The notes: generated by a model not told the origin, from the letters alone. Positions 1 through 7,715 are shown, counted from the stretch's first letter. The stretch is DNA of 64,000 bases from Nitrosotalea sp. (GCA_023251795.1 JAHEYD010000004.1:1-64000); one strand, 5' to 3'. Made by a program: numbers and translations.

Positions 1-1
1 G

Positions 2-112
2 CACGGCTATCTTAAAGGCAATATCTTTGATGGGTGGAAAGAGGTTATTTGTAAAGGCACATTTACCGAAAGGATTAATGAAACAGAGGGTAGAACATGC
101 CACTTTGCATAA
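2..112 (+). CDS. C-terminal fragment of a gene cut by the window edge
   Basis: An open frame runs from base 2 to a TAA at 110-112, giving 36 residues without a start. It is probably the end of a gene that begins before the window. The tail has one WKE and two Cys residues, but no family is recognisable. Its stop overlaps the next small ORF, which is common in this AT-rich gene style. Confidence 0.45.
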   Translation, partial: HGYLKGNIFDGWKEVICKGTFTERINETEGRTCHFA

Positions 113-243
113 AACATAATCGTTATTCAAGGGTTGATAAATGCCCTTTTTGTGTTCAGGAAGAAAAAAAAATAAACTGCTTGAATGGGAAATAAAACAG
201 CTTGAAAAAGAAATAAATGAACCTATTATTTTATGGGAACGAT
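97..243 (+). pseudogene. Frameshifted copy of the small zinc-motif/coiled-coil gene at 36992
   Basis: The ATG at 97 opens a 32-codon frame ending at 195. Its first residues (LCIKHNRYSRVDKCPFC) nearly match the protein at 36992-37183. At the DNA level the match continues to about base 240, but one base is missing after the run of A at 167-176, so the reading frame of the coiled-coil half is lost. It is best read as a decayed or truncated paralogue. The CxxC pair and a nearby Cys/His suggest a small zinc-binding protein. Confidence 0.6.
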
Positions 244-258
244 AGGAGATATTAGAAT

Positions 259-408
259 ATGTTACCTAAAGGCTGTTATGATTGGGATTATGAAAAGCAT
301 TACAACAATCTAACTCTTTGTTGTAATTGCGGTCATAAATTCAATAGTGTCGGTTGCCAGAATGTGAGAAGATTGTTTAATTTAACTTTGTTGTGGCTAT
401 GGGTTTGA
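259..408 (+). CDS. 49-residue Cys-rich small protein
   Basis: ATG at 259 with an AGGAG ribosome site at 245-249. The protein carries CCNCGH and a further Cys (positions 21-33), a likely single zinc site, and a hydrophobic C-terminus ending LLWLWV. The next gene starts 2 bases downstream, so both are probably cotranscribed. No family recognised. Confidence 0.5.
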   Translation: MLPKGCYDWDYEKHYNNLTLCCNCGHKFNSVGCQNVRRLFNLTLLWLWV

Positions 409-409
409 T

Positions 410-691
410 ATGATGAGAGATATAAATAAAGACGATTTACGTTGGTCACATGGAAACTATAAGACCAAAAACCCTAAAAAAATGACCTATCAGGAAACAT
501 TATTGGTGATGTGTAATTATTATGGAACCTTCGGCGGTAGATGGCACGATAATGAGTTTTGGAATAATACAAGAAACGAACTTGTAAAATTCGATGTATT
601 TGTAATGTCAGAAGAACAAGCAAAAGAAAAAGTGTTTGAAATAGAAAATGATGCTGATTGCTCTTTAGCACAATGGAAACATTCACAATAA
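410..691 (+). CDS. Unknown 93-residue protein
   Basis: Two adjacent in-frame ATGs (410, 413) are possible starts and neither has a strong ribosome site; coupling to the gene ending at 408 is likely. The protein is soluble, rich in Asn, Lys and Trp, with no recognisable motif. Codon use is AT-rich like the right half of the window. Confidence 0.55.
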   Translation: MMRDINKDDLRWSHGNYKTKNPKKMTYQETLLVMCNYYGTFGGRWHDNEFWNNTRNELVKFDVFVMSEEQAKEKVFEIENDADCSLAQWKHSQ

Positions 692-703
692 AAGAGGTTG
701 AAA

Positions 704-976
704 ATGGTAAAATTTAGAAGTAAAAACGATTTAAAAAACTTGTATGAGATACAGGATGACGGACAAGAATTGAAAGGGGTTATATATTCACCGAAAGAAG
801 ATGATGAATGTGAGGATTTAATTTTGGTTTTCAAAACATACACAGTAACAATAAACGAGGATGGTATTGTGAAGGTAGAAAAAAGATATTCTAATGTGCG
901 GGAATTTCTTGAAGCAGAAAAAGCGCGAGAGATGGATAAATGTTCGCTTGAAATGTGTAGATACAAAGAGGAATGA
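704..976 (+). CDS. Unknown 90-residue acidic protein
   Basis: ATG 704 is chosen over the in-frame TTG at 698 because AGAGG at 693-697 sits six bases before it. The protein is charged and probably a small beta-rich fold, ending in a helix with two Cys. The same tightly packed operon continues downstream. Confidence 0.55.
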   Translation: MVKFRSKNDLKNLYEIQDDGQELKGVIYSPKEDDECEDLILVFKTYTVTINEDGIVKVEKRYSNVREFLEAEKAREMDKCSLEMCRYKEE

Positions 977-978
977 AT

Positions 979-1113
979 ATGAAATTAAGAGAAGCAAAAT
1001 ATGTTTTAGAATGTATGCTTAAGCAACCACAAATAAATAATTTAAACCACAACCAAAGAGAAGCGATACAAATTGGATTAGAGCAAATCGATATTACAAT
1101 CGATAATCAATGA
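979..1113 (+). CDS. 44-residue small protein
   Basis: ATG at 979 lies two bases after the previous stop, with GAGG at 968-971 as ribosome site. The protein is helical and charged, with no recognised motif. The call rests on gene packing and codon style only. Confidence 0.4.
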   Translation: MKLREAKYVLECMLKQPQINNLNHNQREAIQIGLEQIDITIDNQ

Positions 1114-1128
1114 TTTTGAGGCGACAAA

Positions 1129-1251
1129 ATGACAACAAAAATATTAGATATTGATGATTTTGTTCCCGAATTGACTTTCAAATTGGATATAAACGGAATA
1201 AAGACGCTTATGAATATGTTCAAAATCTTAGATGATAATAAACTTCTCTGA
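1129..1251 (+). CDS. 40-residue small protein
   Basis: ATG at 1129 follows GAGGCGAC, a ribosome site. The protein is acidic at the N-terminus and amphipathic at the C-terminus. No family recognised; the call rests on the tight operon context. Confidence 0.35.
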   Translation: MTTKILDIDDFVPELTFKLDINGIKTLMNMFKILDDNKLL

Positions 1252-1258
1252 GGATAAA

Positions 1259-1390
1259 ATGACTCCCCTAACAAAAGACGAAGTTGAAAAGTATAGTAGT
1301 AGATATTGCCATTGCAATCGATGTTATAAATTCATCCCATTAATTTTATGGCAGTGGATGAGATTAAAGAACATAGGAGTTTTTGAATAA
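1259..1390 (+). CDS. 43-residue zinc-motif protein
   Basis: ATG at 1259 with GAGG at 1250-1253. It contains CHCNRCYKF (from residue 17), a compact Cys cluster likely to bind one metal ion. Its TAA overlaps the ATG of the next gene (TAATG), so the two are translationally coupled. Confidence 0.45.
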   Translation: MTPLTKDEVEKYSSRYCHCNRCYKFIPLILWQWMRLKNIGVFE

Positions 1391-1683
1391 TGAGACTACA
1401 CTTAAAGAACATATCCCCGGAAGTACACGGCTTGATTACACAGCACAAAGCCACGCATAGCCACAAGAACCTTGATGAAACCGTTGGATGCTTGATTAAG
1501 ACCGCTATGAGCAATATTGATATCGTGGATGAACGGGCGGATTTAGAGAAGTTGATTAAGCACAACTTAACAACGATTGATAAGCTTAAAGAGGAGAATG
1601 AGTTGTTAAGAGGCGAGAATAAGGAGCTAAAAGATGCTATCAAAAATCATGTTAAGCTACCAGGTGCTAACTTCCATGTTTAA
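1390..1683 (+). CDS. Small DNA-binding-like protein with C-terminal coiled coil
   Basis: The first 40 residues (LKNISPEVHGLITQHK then LDETVGCLIKTAM) resemble a ribbon-helix-helix core. Residues about 45-85 form a leucine heptad coiled coil (IDKLKEENELLRGENKELKD). Such proteins usually act as dimeric DNA binders or partition/copy-control factors. Start coupled to the upstream gene. The fold is inferred from pattern only. Confidence 0.5.
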   Translation: MRLHLKNISPEVHGLITQHKATHSHKNLDETVGCLIKTAMSNIDIVDERADLEKLIKHNLTTIDKLKEENELLRGENKELKDAIKNHVKLPGANFHV

Positions 1684-1867
1684 CAGTCTCGGCAAGTTTT
1701 TTTGTCACCGGGCACATGCCGCGCTTGATGCGATCCAGAAGCTTGCCAGAATCCCGTATTTGCCCATGCTAAGCAGTGCCGTAAACATTGCGACCCCTGA
1801 CAAGTGCAATGAGTGTTTGAAGATGAAAGCGAATATAAAGGGTTCTGATTATATTGACAGTGTTTGA
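1676..1867 (+). CDS. Unknown 63-residue protein with CxxC
   Basis: ATG 1676 overlaps the end of the upstream gene and has AGGTG about nine bases before it. The frame ends just before a clear terminator. The protein has a basic N-terminus and a CNECLK motif near the end. GC content is higher than its neighbours'. It could be non-coding; the terminator position is the best support. Confidence 0.35.
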   Translation: MFNSLGKFFCHRAHAALDAIQKLARIPYLPMLSSAVNIATPDKCNECLKMKANIKGSDYIDSV

Positions 1868-1886
1868 AGCTGTTCCGAATAACTAT

Positions 1887-1917
1887 CTCCGCGCTAAAAG
1901 CGCGAGAGTCTTTTTTT
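1887..1917 (+). terminator. Hairpin plus T-run terminator
   Basis: CGCGCT (1890-1895) pairs with AGCGCG (1899-1904), extended by CTC/GAG, and a run of seven T follows. It ends the left AT-rich operon. Confidence 0.65.
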
Positions 1918-1933
1918 CCTGCATCGGAATAGA

Positions 1934-1992
1934 GCGAAAGATATAAGTAAAAGGATTAACAATACTTAAGTTACCTTAATTTAAAAAAGGTA
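1934..1992 (+). promoter_or_regulatory. Archaeal promoter and candidate operator for the replication module
   Basis: A purine-rich BRE-like stretch precedes ATATAAGT at 1941-1948. Downstream, TACCTT (1972-1977) and AAGGTA (1987-1992) form a perfect inverted repeat with a 9-base spacer, just before the RHH gene at 2005. RHH proteins often bind such sites and repress their own operon; that link is inferred. Confidence 0.45.
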
Positions 1993-2004
1993 GTGAGAAA
2001 TTAT

Positions 2005-2163
2005 ATGGATACTAATATCAACGCTGAGAGCCTTTTTGTCACAGTCGAATTTAAAGAGGACGCAAAGAATGATTTTACAACGCTTAAGAAAAAACTCCGA
2101 ATGGAGAATAATAATGATGTGATCCGCTGGGCTATAGCATTCGCAAATAAAAGAACTAAATAG
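2005..2163 (+). CDS. Ribbon-helix-helix regulator, 52 residues
   Basis: A beta-strand (SLFVTVEF) followed by two helices (KNDFTTLKKKLR, NDVIRWAIAFANKR) matches the ribbon-helix-helix pattern of CopG/Arc-type proteins, at the usual length. It is the first gene of the replication module and is followed by the primase, as copy-control proteins are in archaeal plasmids. A role in repressing the primase-helicase operon is inferred. Confidence 0.6.
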   Translation: MDTNINAESLFVTVEFKEDAKNDFTTLKKKLRMENNNDVIRWAIAFANKRTK

Positions 2164-2174
2164 GGCGTGTTTGT

Positions 2175-2894
2175 TTGAACATTTCTGATTTTTACATGAC
2201 TGCGCCCCTCTACTCTCCGCCGTTTTTTGAGAACAGAGAATTTGGAATTTTTAAGAACGGACAAGTTATTCGGCATCTTGCTTTTGTGAACGTGGAAAAA
2301 CTCAGGGCGTTTTTGATTGAGCATCATCCCGACCATGTCTATTTTTCGTCTGCAAAATATGAGATTCCAGATTGGGGCGACATGGTTAAGAAAAAAACTA
2401 CGTGGATAGGCAGTGATTTGGTTTTTGATATTGATTTTGACCATTTGAAAAAGAAAACAATTTCAGAAGCTAAAAGACAAAGTTTAAAGTTGATTTCAAT
2501 TCTTCGTTTTGATTTCGGACTTCAGGACCTGATGCTGACTTTTTCCGGCAATCGTGGGTATCATGTGCATTGTCGGGATTCTTGCATCCAGTCCCTCAAC
2601 AACGCGGCGCGGCACGAGATTGCCGATTATTTCAAGGAAACATACGAACCCCAAGGTAAAATCAAACCCAATCCTAATTACGTGGGGATTGATGCACAGG
2701 TCACAGCGGACTTTACGCGGCTTATTCGACTCCCTGGAAGTTTGCATGGCGGATCGGGGAAGATGTGCGAGATTATCCCACTGGATTCCGTGACCGTGCC
2801 GATTGCGCCGAAGATGAAAACACAGCAACGCGGGATGGCGCGCTCTGGGCAGATTCGAGAGATTCACAGCGAAGGAGGGATACGACTTGAATGA
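2175..2894 (+). CDS. Archaeo-eukaryotic primase, PriS-like
   Basis: The protein synthesises RNA or DNA primers at an origin. The PriS-type catalytic acidic pair is visible in DLVFDIDFDH (D85, D87), followed by the SGNRGYHVHC motif (124-133; usual form SGxxGxHxH) and a third acidic site in GIDAQVTADFTRLIRLPGSLHG (D173). At about 239 residues it is shorter than chromosomal PriS, as in plasmid and viral AEP primases. No PriL gene is adjacent. The start is TTG 2175 or ATG 2196; no strong ribosome site decides. The gene overlaps the helicase gene by eight bases, so the two form one replication unit. Confidence 0.85.
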   Translation: MNISDFYMTAPLYSPPFFENREFGIFKNGQVIRHLAFVNVEKLRAFLIEHHPDHVYFSSAKYEIPDWGDMVKKKTTWIGSDLVFDIDFDHLKKKTISEAKRQSLKLISILRFDFGLQDLMLTFSGNRGYHVHCRDSCIQSLNNAARHEIADYFKETYEPQGKIKPNPNYVGIDAQVTADFTRLIRLPGSLHGGSGKMCEIIPLDSVTVPIAPKMKTQQRGMARSGQIREIHSEGGIRLE

Positions 2895-5031
2895 AGCGCA
2901 GCAAGCCAGCAAAAACGCGCCAAAATTGCAGATATTCGATACTTCATTCCTCACAGATGTCGGGAACGCGCGGGAACTTGTTGTTAATCACGGGCAGGAT
3001 ATCCGGTACGTCAGTGCATGGAAAGCCTGGATGCACTGGAACGGGAAAATCTGGGAGCGACTGGATGATGATAAGAAAGGATACCCGCAGCTTCTAATCG
3101 AGTACGCAAAAGAAACGGCGATGTACTTTAAAGCATCCGCAGATAACACCATCACCAACCCGGATATCGCGGATGAGTATCGCAAGCACGCCAAGCGCAG
3201 CCAATCGGACGCGAAAATCAAGGCGATGATTAACCTCGTTACCGGGGAGCGCGGAATAATAAAATCTGCGAAGGATTTTGATAACAACCCCTTCCTTTTC
3301 AACTGCCAAAACGGGACGCTGAATATGCTGACAGGCGAGTTCCGGGAACACCGGCGCGAGGATTACATGACGAAAATCAGCCCGGTTGAATATAATCCTT
3401 TGGCGCAATGTTCGTTATGGCTTTCAGTCCTTGAACGAATCATGCGCGGGAATCCTGAAATGATAGCATACCTCCAGAATCTTGCCGGGCAATGTCTTAC
3501 CGGAGAAGTCAGGGAAAAGAGTTTTTACATTTTTTGGGGAGTAGGCGATACAGGGAAAACCACATTTATAGAAGCAATACAGTTCATCCTTGATGAGTAC
3601 GCGCAAAACATACCCATCGCAGCTCTAATTAAGGAAAACAAAACATCCATACCTGTAGATTTGCATTCCCTGAAGGGCGCGAGGATGGCGTTTGCATCGG
3701 AGCCAGATTTTGGAGATACCCTCACAGACGGACTTATCAAGCGGATCACCGGGAAAGATACAATGAAGACCCGAACGCTCCATGAGAAGCCAACACAGTG
3801 GAAACCGGAATTTAAGCTTATAATTGCCACAAACAACCTGCCGAAAATTCCAGACGCATCGGCGGCAATGTGGAGCAGCCGTGTTAAGTGCGTGCCTTTT
3901 GTTGAGCGCATACCTTTTGAAGAGCAAGATAAAACGCTCGGAGAAAAGTTGAAACTGGAAGCATCAGGATTATTGAACTGGATGATTACCGGTTGTAAAG
4001 AATGGCTCAGGTCAGGGATGAAAGAACCAGAGATTGTGACGCAAACGGTTTTAGATTATCAGGAAAATTCAGATAAACTTGCGGATTTCTTTAATTATTG
4101 TTTTGAGAAAGATACGAACGGATTTGTCCCCTTTAAATTATCTTATCCACTTTATAAATTATGGTGCGCGAATCATGACCAAAGACCTGTCGCAGAAAAT
4201 ACTTTACCTCAACTATTAGAAAATCGCGGGTATGTCCGGGGACGAGGTTGGTATAAAAATGCCAAGAATGAGAAGGTTAGAGATAGGGGGAATTATGGTA
4301 TGAATCTTTTATCATGGTTGAGTGGTTTTGACAAGACAGCGCAAAACTGTGACATGGCATGTCATAGTGGACAGACTACTGGACAGACCCCTGTCCACTT
4401 AATAATCGAGTTGATAGATAGCGATTATGAGCAGGCAAAATGGCTGTTTGGACAGGTGGACAGACTTAGTTTAGTTGACTCTATATATTTGGTCTCATGT
4501 AAGGACTTAACTAATACTGTGTCCAGAGTGTCCAATATGTCCAACGATACTGATATACCTATATTTCCTCTTGATTCTGACTCTGTCCAGTCTGTCCAGT
4601 CTGTCCAGAATAATATAAATAAACAAATAATAACTACTCTTAAAGAAAGTTATGATAAGTGGTCTCTCGATAATATCCTCGAAGTTTATAAATCCGTTGA
4701 GAAAGTTAAGGAAGCTATGGAACTCAAAATCCAGGTAGAAATTCCCGACCTTCCTGAAAATATAAATATAAGTAGATATATTGACGATTATTTCAAAGTT
4801 CGGGGCTGGAATATTTCCGAAGCTAAAAGTCAGAGGGATAAGATAAAAACATTGCGAACTATTATTCAAGAGATACAAACAGACACAAACTGCGCCGCCC
4901 CCCAAGAATCAATTATATCTGCAATGACTGATAAAGGTATTCAAAAAGAAGTCGCTGAGGATATGCTGCAAAAACTCAAGTTCTCAGGGGAGTTGATAGA
5001 GGCAAGCCAGGGAATGTGGCGGGTGGTGTAA
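2887..5031 (+). CDS. D5/P4-family replicative helicase with C-terminal MCM-like winged helix
   Basis: This is a superfamily 3 helicase expected to unwind the origin together with the adjacent primase. A D5_N-like region (residues about 100-205) precedes Walker A GVGDTGKTT (218-226) and a Walker B-like strand (RMAFASEPDF), followed by IIATNNLPKI (sensor 1). The last 50 residues resemble the winged helix at the C-terminus of archaeal MCM (CAAPQESIISAMTDKG ... ELIEASQGMWRVV). Between the two, residues about 480-620 are poorly conserved and carry GGACAG/CTGTCC repeats at the DNA level. TTG 2887 is chosen because AAGGAGGG ends about six bases before it. Confidence 0.85.
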   Translation: MNEAQQASKNAPKLQIFDTSFLTDVGNARELVVNHGQDIRYVSAWKAWMHWNGKIWERLDDDKKGYPQLLIEYAKETAMYFKASADNTITNPDIADEYRKHAKRSQSDAKIKAMINLVTGERGIIKSAKDFDNNPFLFNCQNGTLNMLTGEFREHRREDYMTKISPVEYNPLAQCSLWLSVLERIMRGNPEMIAYLQNLAGQCLTGEVREKSFYIFWGVGDTGKTTFIEAIQFILDEYAQNIPIAALIKENKTSIPVDLHSLKGARMAFASEPDFGDTLTDGLIKRITGKDTMKTRTLHEKPTQWKPEFKLIIATNNLPKIPDASAAMWSSRVKCVPFVERIPFEEQDKTLGEKLKLEASGLLNWMITGCKEWLRSGMKEPEIVTQTVLDYQENSDKLADFFNYCFEKDTNGFVPFKLSYPLYKLWCANHDQRPVAENTLPQLLENRGYVRGRGWYKNAKNEKVRDRGNYGMNLLSWLSGFDKTAQNCDMACHSGQTTGQTPVHLIIELIDSDYEQAKWLFGQVDRLSLVDSIYLVSCKDLTNTVSRVSNMSNDTDIPIFPLDSDSVQSVQSVQNNINKQIITTLKESYDKWSLDNILEVYKSVEKVKEAMELKIQVEIPDLPENINISRYIDDYFKVRGWNISEAKSQRDKIKTLRTIIQEIQTDTNCAAPQESIISAMTDKGIQKEVAEDMLQKLKFSGELIEASQGMWRVV
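4369..4606 (+). repeat. Cluster of GGACAG/CTGTCC repeats inside the helicase gene
   Basis: GGACAG occurs at 4369, 4381, 4450 and 4458. Its complement CTGTCC occurs at 4391, 4583, 4592 and 4601, the last three in phase at 9-base spacing. Partial copies (GTGTCC, TGTCC) lie between 4519 and 4550. The encoded peptide is low-complexity. This density of a short motif on both strands resembles iterons, but coding constraint could also produce it. Confidence 0.5.
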
Positions 5032-5141
5032 TGGCAAACTACAAAATCAAACGATGCAAGTTCCCGGGTTGTAAGGATAAGGTTGTTGGCTTTGGCAGGG
5101 CGCTGTACTGCCCGGCTCATCGGGTGTCGGCAAGGGGATAA
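5031..5141 (+). CDS. 36-residue CCCH zinc-finger-like protein
   Basis: Its ATG overlaps the helicase stop (TAATG). It contains C9-x4-C14 and C27-x2-H30, a typical single zinc site, and is strongly basic. It is probably translationally coupled to the helicase. Function unknown. Confidence 0.5.
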   Translation: MANYKIKRCKFPGCKDKVVGFGRALYCPAHRVSARG

Positions 5142-5162
5142 CCGTCAGTGTCATCATATAAG

Positions 5163-5207
5163 AAAAAACCCCGCGCCGGATAACTTAGGAGGTTAAAACC
5201 AGCGCGG
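5163..5207 (-). terminator. Terminator of the minus-strand operon
   Basis: Read on the minus strand, CCGCGC (5202-5207) pairs with GCGCGG (5171-5176) and is followed by GG and a run of T (A-run at 5163-5168). It lies just past the last minus-strand gene. Confidence 0.55.
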
Positions 5208-5218
5208 CTAAAGTGATT

Positions 5219-5805
5219 TTAATTGTAGATTGAATCCTTGCTCATATCCGAATATCTATTATACTTATCCATCATCTCTTTATCCGAATCCACGCGCCCG
5301 AAGTTCCGGGTTATCAGTTCTTTATTCTCCTCATACGTTAGCGCGCTGTCAATATGGCTTATCTTATCATCAATCCCTATCTTCTCAAGCACGGTCACAA
5401 GATGGCTGCGTTCAATCCCCGACAGGCTTTTAGGCTTGAATACTGCCGTATACGCGCCATAATCTTTCCTTCTCTGGATAGTTGGACAGGCGCGCCATTA
5501 ATCCCGCGTTGTACGTGATTCTTGGGGATTGTCTGCCAGTTTTTGAAATCCGGTTTATGGATCGGCGCGCGTTTGATGGTTACTGGGTTTATCTTCGGTT
5601 TCTGTGGCTTGCAGCTTATCTCAGGTTTCAGGATTCGCAGCGATTCGCGCAGTTCTGGGGATATACCGGATACCCGCGTCTTCATGACCGGCGGGTATTG
5701 CGGGTTATGCGCGTTCCTATCATGGTAGCAGTTCAATAGATGCGCCATGGCAGGGAAGGCTATGAGCCAGAGGACTGCGCCCAGCTCAACCATATCGAAA
5801 GGCAT
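5219..5805 (-). pseudogene. Frameshifted gene for a membrane-anchored protein of unknown function
   Basis: From ATG 5805 one frame encodes a hydrophobic N-terminal segment (ELGAVLWLIAFPAMAHLL) and a basic Pro-rich middle. That frame ends at 5395 after a poor tail (about 23 residues). Near 5455-5465 an overlapping frame opens that reads as a normal soluble acidic domain (DYGAYTAVFKPKSLSG ... ERSHLVTVLEKIGIDD) and stops at 5219, next to the terminator. A one-base shift near GGAAAGATT would join the two into about 195 residues. It could be a true mutation, a sequencing error or programmed frameshifting. Confidence 0.5.
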
Positions 5806-5808
5806 CGG

Positions 5809-5958
5809 TCAGACTTCCAGCTTATGATTTTTTTGCATGTGCCGCGCCTGAAACTCACCGTCATCGGGTAGCAGCTCACCGCACCAGAGGCATGTATTCG
5901 CGTGCTTCGGCTGCAGCCCCATGATGACCGTATCTGTGATGGAAAAAGTAAGAGGCAT
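5809..5958 (-). CDS. 49-residue C2H2 zinc-finger protein
   Basis: The C-terminal part holds CLWCGELLPDDGEF and HMQKNH, that is Cx2C followed about 12 residues on by Hx4H, the classical C2H2 spacing. The start at 5958 is preferred over the longer in-frame upstream extension because a GGGGG-rich ribosome site lies before it and it directly follows the upstream gene. Likely a DNA- or protein-binding accessory factor. Confidence 0.6.
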   Translation of the reverse strand: MPLTFSITDTVIMGLQPKHANTCLWCGELLPDDGEFQARHMQKNHKLEV

Positions 5959-5960
5959 GG

Positions 5961-6179
5961 TTACGCGCCCCCTATTATCTGCCTTGTCGCTTCCTGTTTT
6001 GCTATGAGCAGGTTTCTTAAGTTCTCTTGCGTTCTGTTTGTTACATACTCTTTTTTTGCATCGAAAAGCGTATTGATAACTCTTTTCTCCTCGCATGGCG
6101 CTATTGCGTTTACCGCGCACATCGTCCCGCATTCACAAGGTATATTTGAATGCGGACACGTCGGATTATCCCAAGCCAT
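5961..6179 (-). CDS. 72-residue Cys-rich protein
   Basis: ATG 6179 is chosen over GTG 6188 because AGGAGG lies just upstream. The N-terminal 30 residues carry six Cys and one His (CPHSNIPCECGTMC, then APC), probably two metal sites or an Fe-S site. A charged helix follows. Part of the minus-strand operon; function unknown. Confidence 0.55.
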   Translation of the reverse strand: MAWDNPTCPHSNIPCECGTMCAVNAIAPCEEKRVINTLFDAKKEYVTNRTQENLRNLLIAKQEATRQIIGGA

Positions 6180-6184
6180 CTTAC

Positions 6185-6610
6185 TCACCTCCTCGCGTCT
6201 TCAATCTCTGCCAGCGTCTTAGGCTCAAAGTACAAATCCAATTCAACCCCGGCGCTTACCAGCTCAACGATTGAGATATAACCCAATTCGCCGCCGTAAC
6301 CCAGGTCAGCAAGCCCGAATGCCTGAGATTGTCCCGGCTCTTCTGGCGTTTCCGCGTCCTTCTCGGTAATATACCAATCCGCATCGCCCCGGAAGTAATG
6401 CAGATATGCAATAGCCTGTTTCCCTTTCCCGTCCTGTTCGTATGTCTTCGGCATGTTCTGGATTATGCGCGCCATCTCAACGGATTTATCGAAGAAGAAT
6501 TGCTTTTCTTCTCCGCGCATCGCATCCACTATGGCGTTAAGTTCGCTGCGGGGTATGTATTCCCGCAGTGTTTTGATTGCTTCTATCGCTTCGGCTTTTG
6601 TTGCGTTCAT
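6185..6610 (-). CDS. DUF2958-domain protein
   Basis: Residues about 60-140 match the DUF2958 pattern: WYITEKD, AFGLADLGYGGELGYISIVEL and DLYFEPKTL. The family is common on plasmids, conjugative elements and large phages; its molecular role is not established. The N-terminal 60 residues form a helical extension beginning MNATKAEAIEAIKTL. AGGAGG lies eight bases before the ATG. It sits between RadC and small zinc proteins in a minus-strand accessory operon. Confidence 0.7.
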   Translation of the reverse strand: MNATKAEAIEAIKTLREYIPRSELNAIVDAMRGEEKQFFFDKSVEMARIIQNMPKTYEQDGKGKQAIAYLHYFRGDADWYITEKDAETPEEPGQSQAFGLADLGYGGELGYISIVELVSAGVELDLYFEPKTLAEIEDARR

Positions 6611-6625
6611 TTTTAATTCCTCCTG

Positions 6626-7057
6626 TTATATGTGCCCTGCTTCTTTCATACTGTGATATTTGTCATCCCCAATAATCACATGGTCAAGCAGTGGAATTCC
6701 CAAAAACGCCCCGGACTCGACCAGCTTTTTAGTTATCTCTATATCTTCCCGGCTCGGTGTGGGGTCGCCAGAAGGATGATTATGCGCCACTATAATACCA
6801 TTCGCGCTGTCAAAAATCGCAGCTTTAAACACTTCGCGCGGGTGAACTATATTAGCGTTGAGTGAACCAATGCTTATAGTTCTGATTGCAATCACTCCGT
6901 TTTTACTATTCAAACTCAAAAGAATGAATGCTTCTTTATCCTCCAACATCATCCCCTTAACAAGCTCCACTACTCTTTCCGGCGCGGTCATTTTTGGTCT
7001 GGTTTCATATTCCTTATACTCTTCTCTTAGAGCAAGGACAGTTATTTTTATGCTCAT
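6626..7057 (-). CDS. radC: RadC-family JAB/MPN domain protein
   Basis: The JAMM metalloprotease-like motif is intact: HNHPSGDPTPSRED (H92, H94, D105), with Glu in MLEDKEAF upstream. The length of 143 residues is the plasmid/phage RadC short form, lacking the N-terminal helix-hairpin-helix. The family's role is uncertain; it is often found on mobile elements beside anti-restriction genes. ATG 7057 is chosen over upstream in-frame codons because AAAGGAGG lies close before it and its start overlaps the previous stop (ATGA). Confidence 0.85.
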   Translation of the reverse strand: MSIKITVLALREEYKEYETRPKMTAPERVVELVKGMMLEDKEAFILLSLNSKNGVIAIRTISIGSLNANIVHPREVFKAAIFDSANGIIVAHNHPSGDPTPSREDIEITKKLVESGAFLGIPLLDHVIIGDDKYHSMKEAGHI

Positions 7058-7194
7058 GATGCCGCCTCCTTTATCGTTTTGCCAATCCGCTCCCAATGTT
7101 TCCGTTCAATTTCTTTCCAATCTTCATCAGTCATAGGTATTATGTCCGACAGCATACAGGTTTTTATTATTCCATTAGGATAATATTCTATCAT
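7054..7194 (-). CDS. 46-residue small protein
   Basis: The ATG at 7194 opens a short frame whose stop overlaps the RadC start (ATGA), a coupled arrangement. The protein is Trp- and Glu-rich with a helical C-terminus. No family recognised. Confidence 0.45.
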   Translation of the reverse strand: MIEYYPNGIIKTCMLSDIIPMTDEDWKEIERKHWERIGKTIKEAAS

Positions 7195-7199
7195 TTTCC

Positions 7200-7412
7200 T
7201 CACTCCAAAAAAACATTATCCGCGCTAACTCTTATTCTTGATTCTGGTGCATCAATGGGTATAACCTCAACCAAAAACCCTTCAAATGTTGTTAGATGCC
7301 GGTTTATTGTTGCATCATAACATCCTTGTAGTTCATCAACGACTTTTACACGTTTAGACCAATAATGATATTCTGCCGCGCTTGGGTCTATATATTGTTT
7401 TGCTGTTATCAT
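7200..7412 (-). CDS. Unknown 70-residue protein
   Basis: ATG 7412 is preceded by AGGAGG. The protein is mixed alpha/beta with no recognised motif. It lies in the minus-strand operon between two other small genes. Confidence 0.55.
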   Translation of the reverse strand: MITAKQYIDPSAAEYHYWSKRVKVVDELQGCYDATINRHLTTFEGFLVEVIPIDAPESRIRVSADNVFLE

Positions 7413-7445
7413 ATTTCTTTTCCTCCTTGTTTTTATCTAGGCCGG

Positions 7446-7715
7446 TTATGGCTGCCCGTCCTCATCTTGCTCTCTCTGCACATCTGCCTGCGGATTGAAT
7501 CCGTAGCAGTCAGCCCAGCCAATCCCAGGAATCAATATATGGAATTTTTCCGTGCCTTCTCGTGCTTCCACTTTATATTTTCCTGCGCCTGATAATGTTG
7601 TGTGCAGCGTCTTTTGACCTCTGACATATTCTTCAAAATTATCAAGAGTTATTTGGTTTCCGAATGCGGAAAGCTGTTCCACATTCTCTTTTATCCATTT
7701 TCTGGTAACGTTCAT
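7446..7715 (-). CDS. Unknown 89-residue protein, first gene of the minus operon
   Basis: ATG 7715 follows AGGAGG; an upstream in-frame extension to 7754 is rejected for lack of a ribosome site. The N-terminus is basic with a Trp; the rest is beta-rich (KYKVEAREGTEKFHILIPG). It is the promoter-proximal gene after the divergent control region at 7784-7829. Confidence 0.55.
   Translation of the reverse strand: MNVTRKWIKENVEQLSAFGNQITLDNFEEYVRGQKTLHTTLSGAGKYKVEAREGTEKFHILIPGIGWADCYGFNPQADVQREQDEDGQP

Noticed and set aside
5230-5462. Plus-strand frames of 67-74 codons in the minus operon
   Set aside because: Low-complexity serine/tyrosine-rich translations antisense to the frameshifted minus-strand gene.
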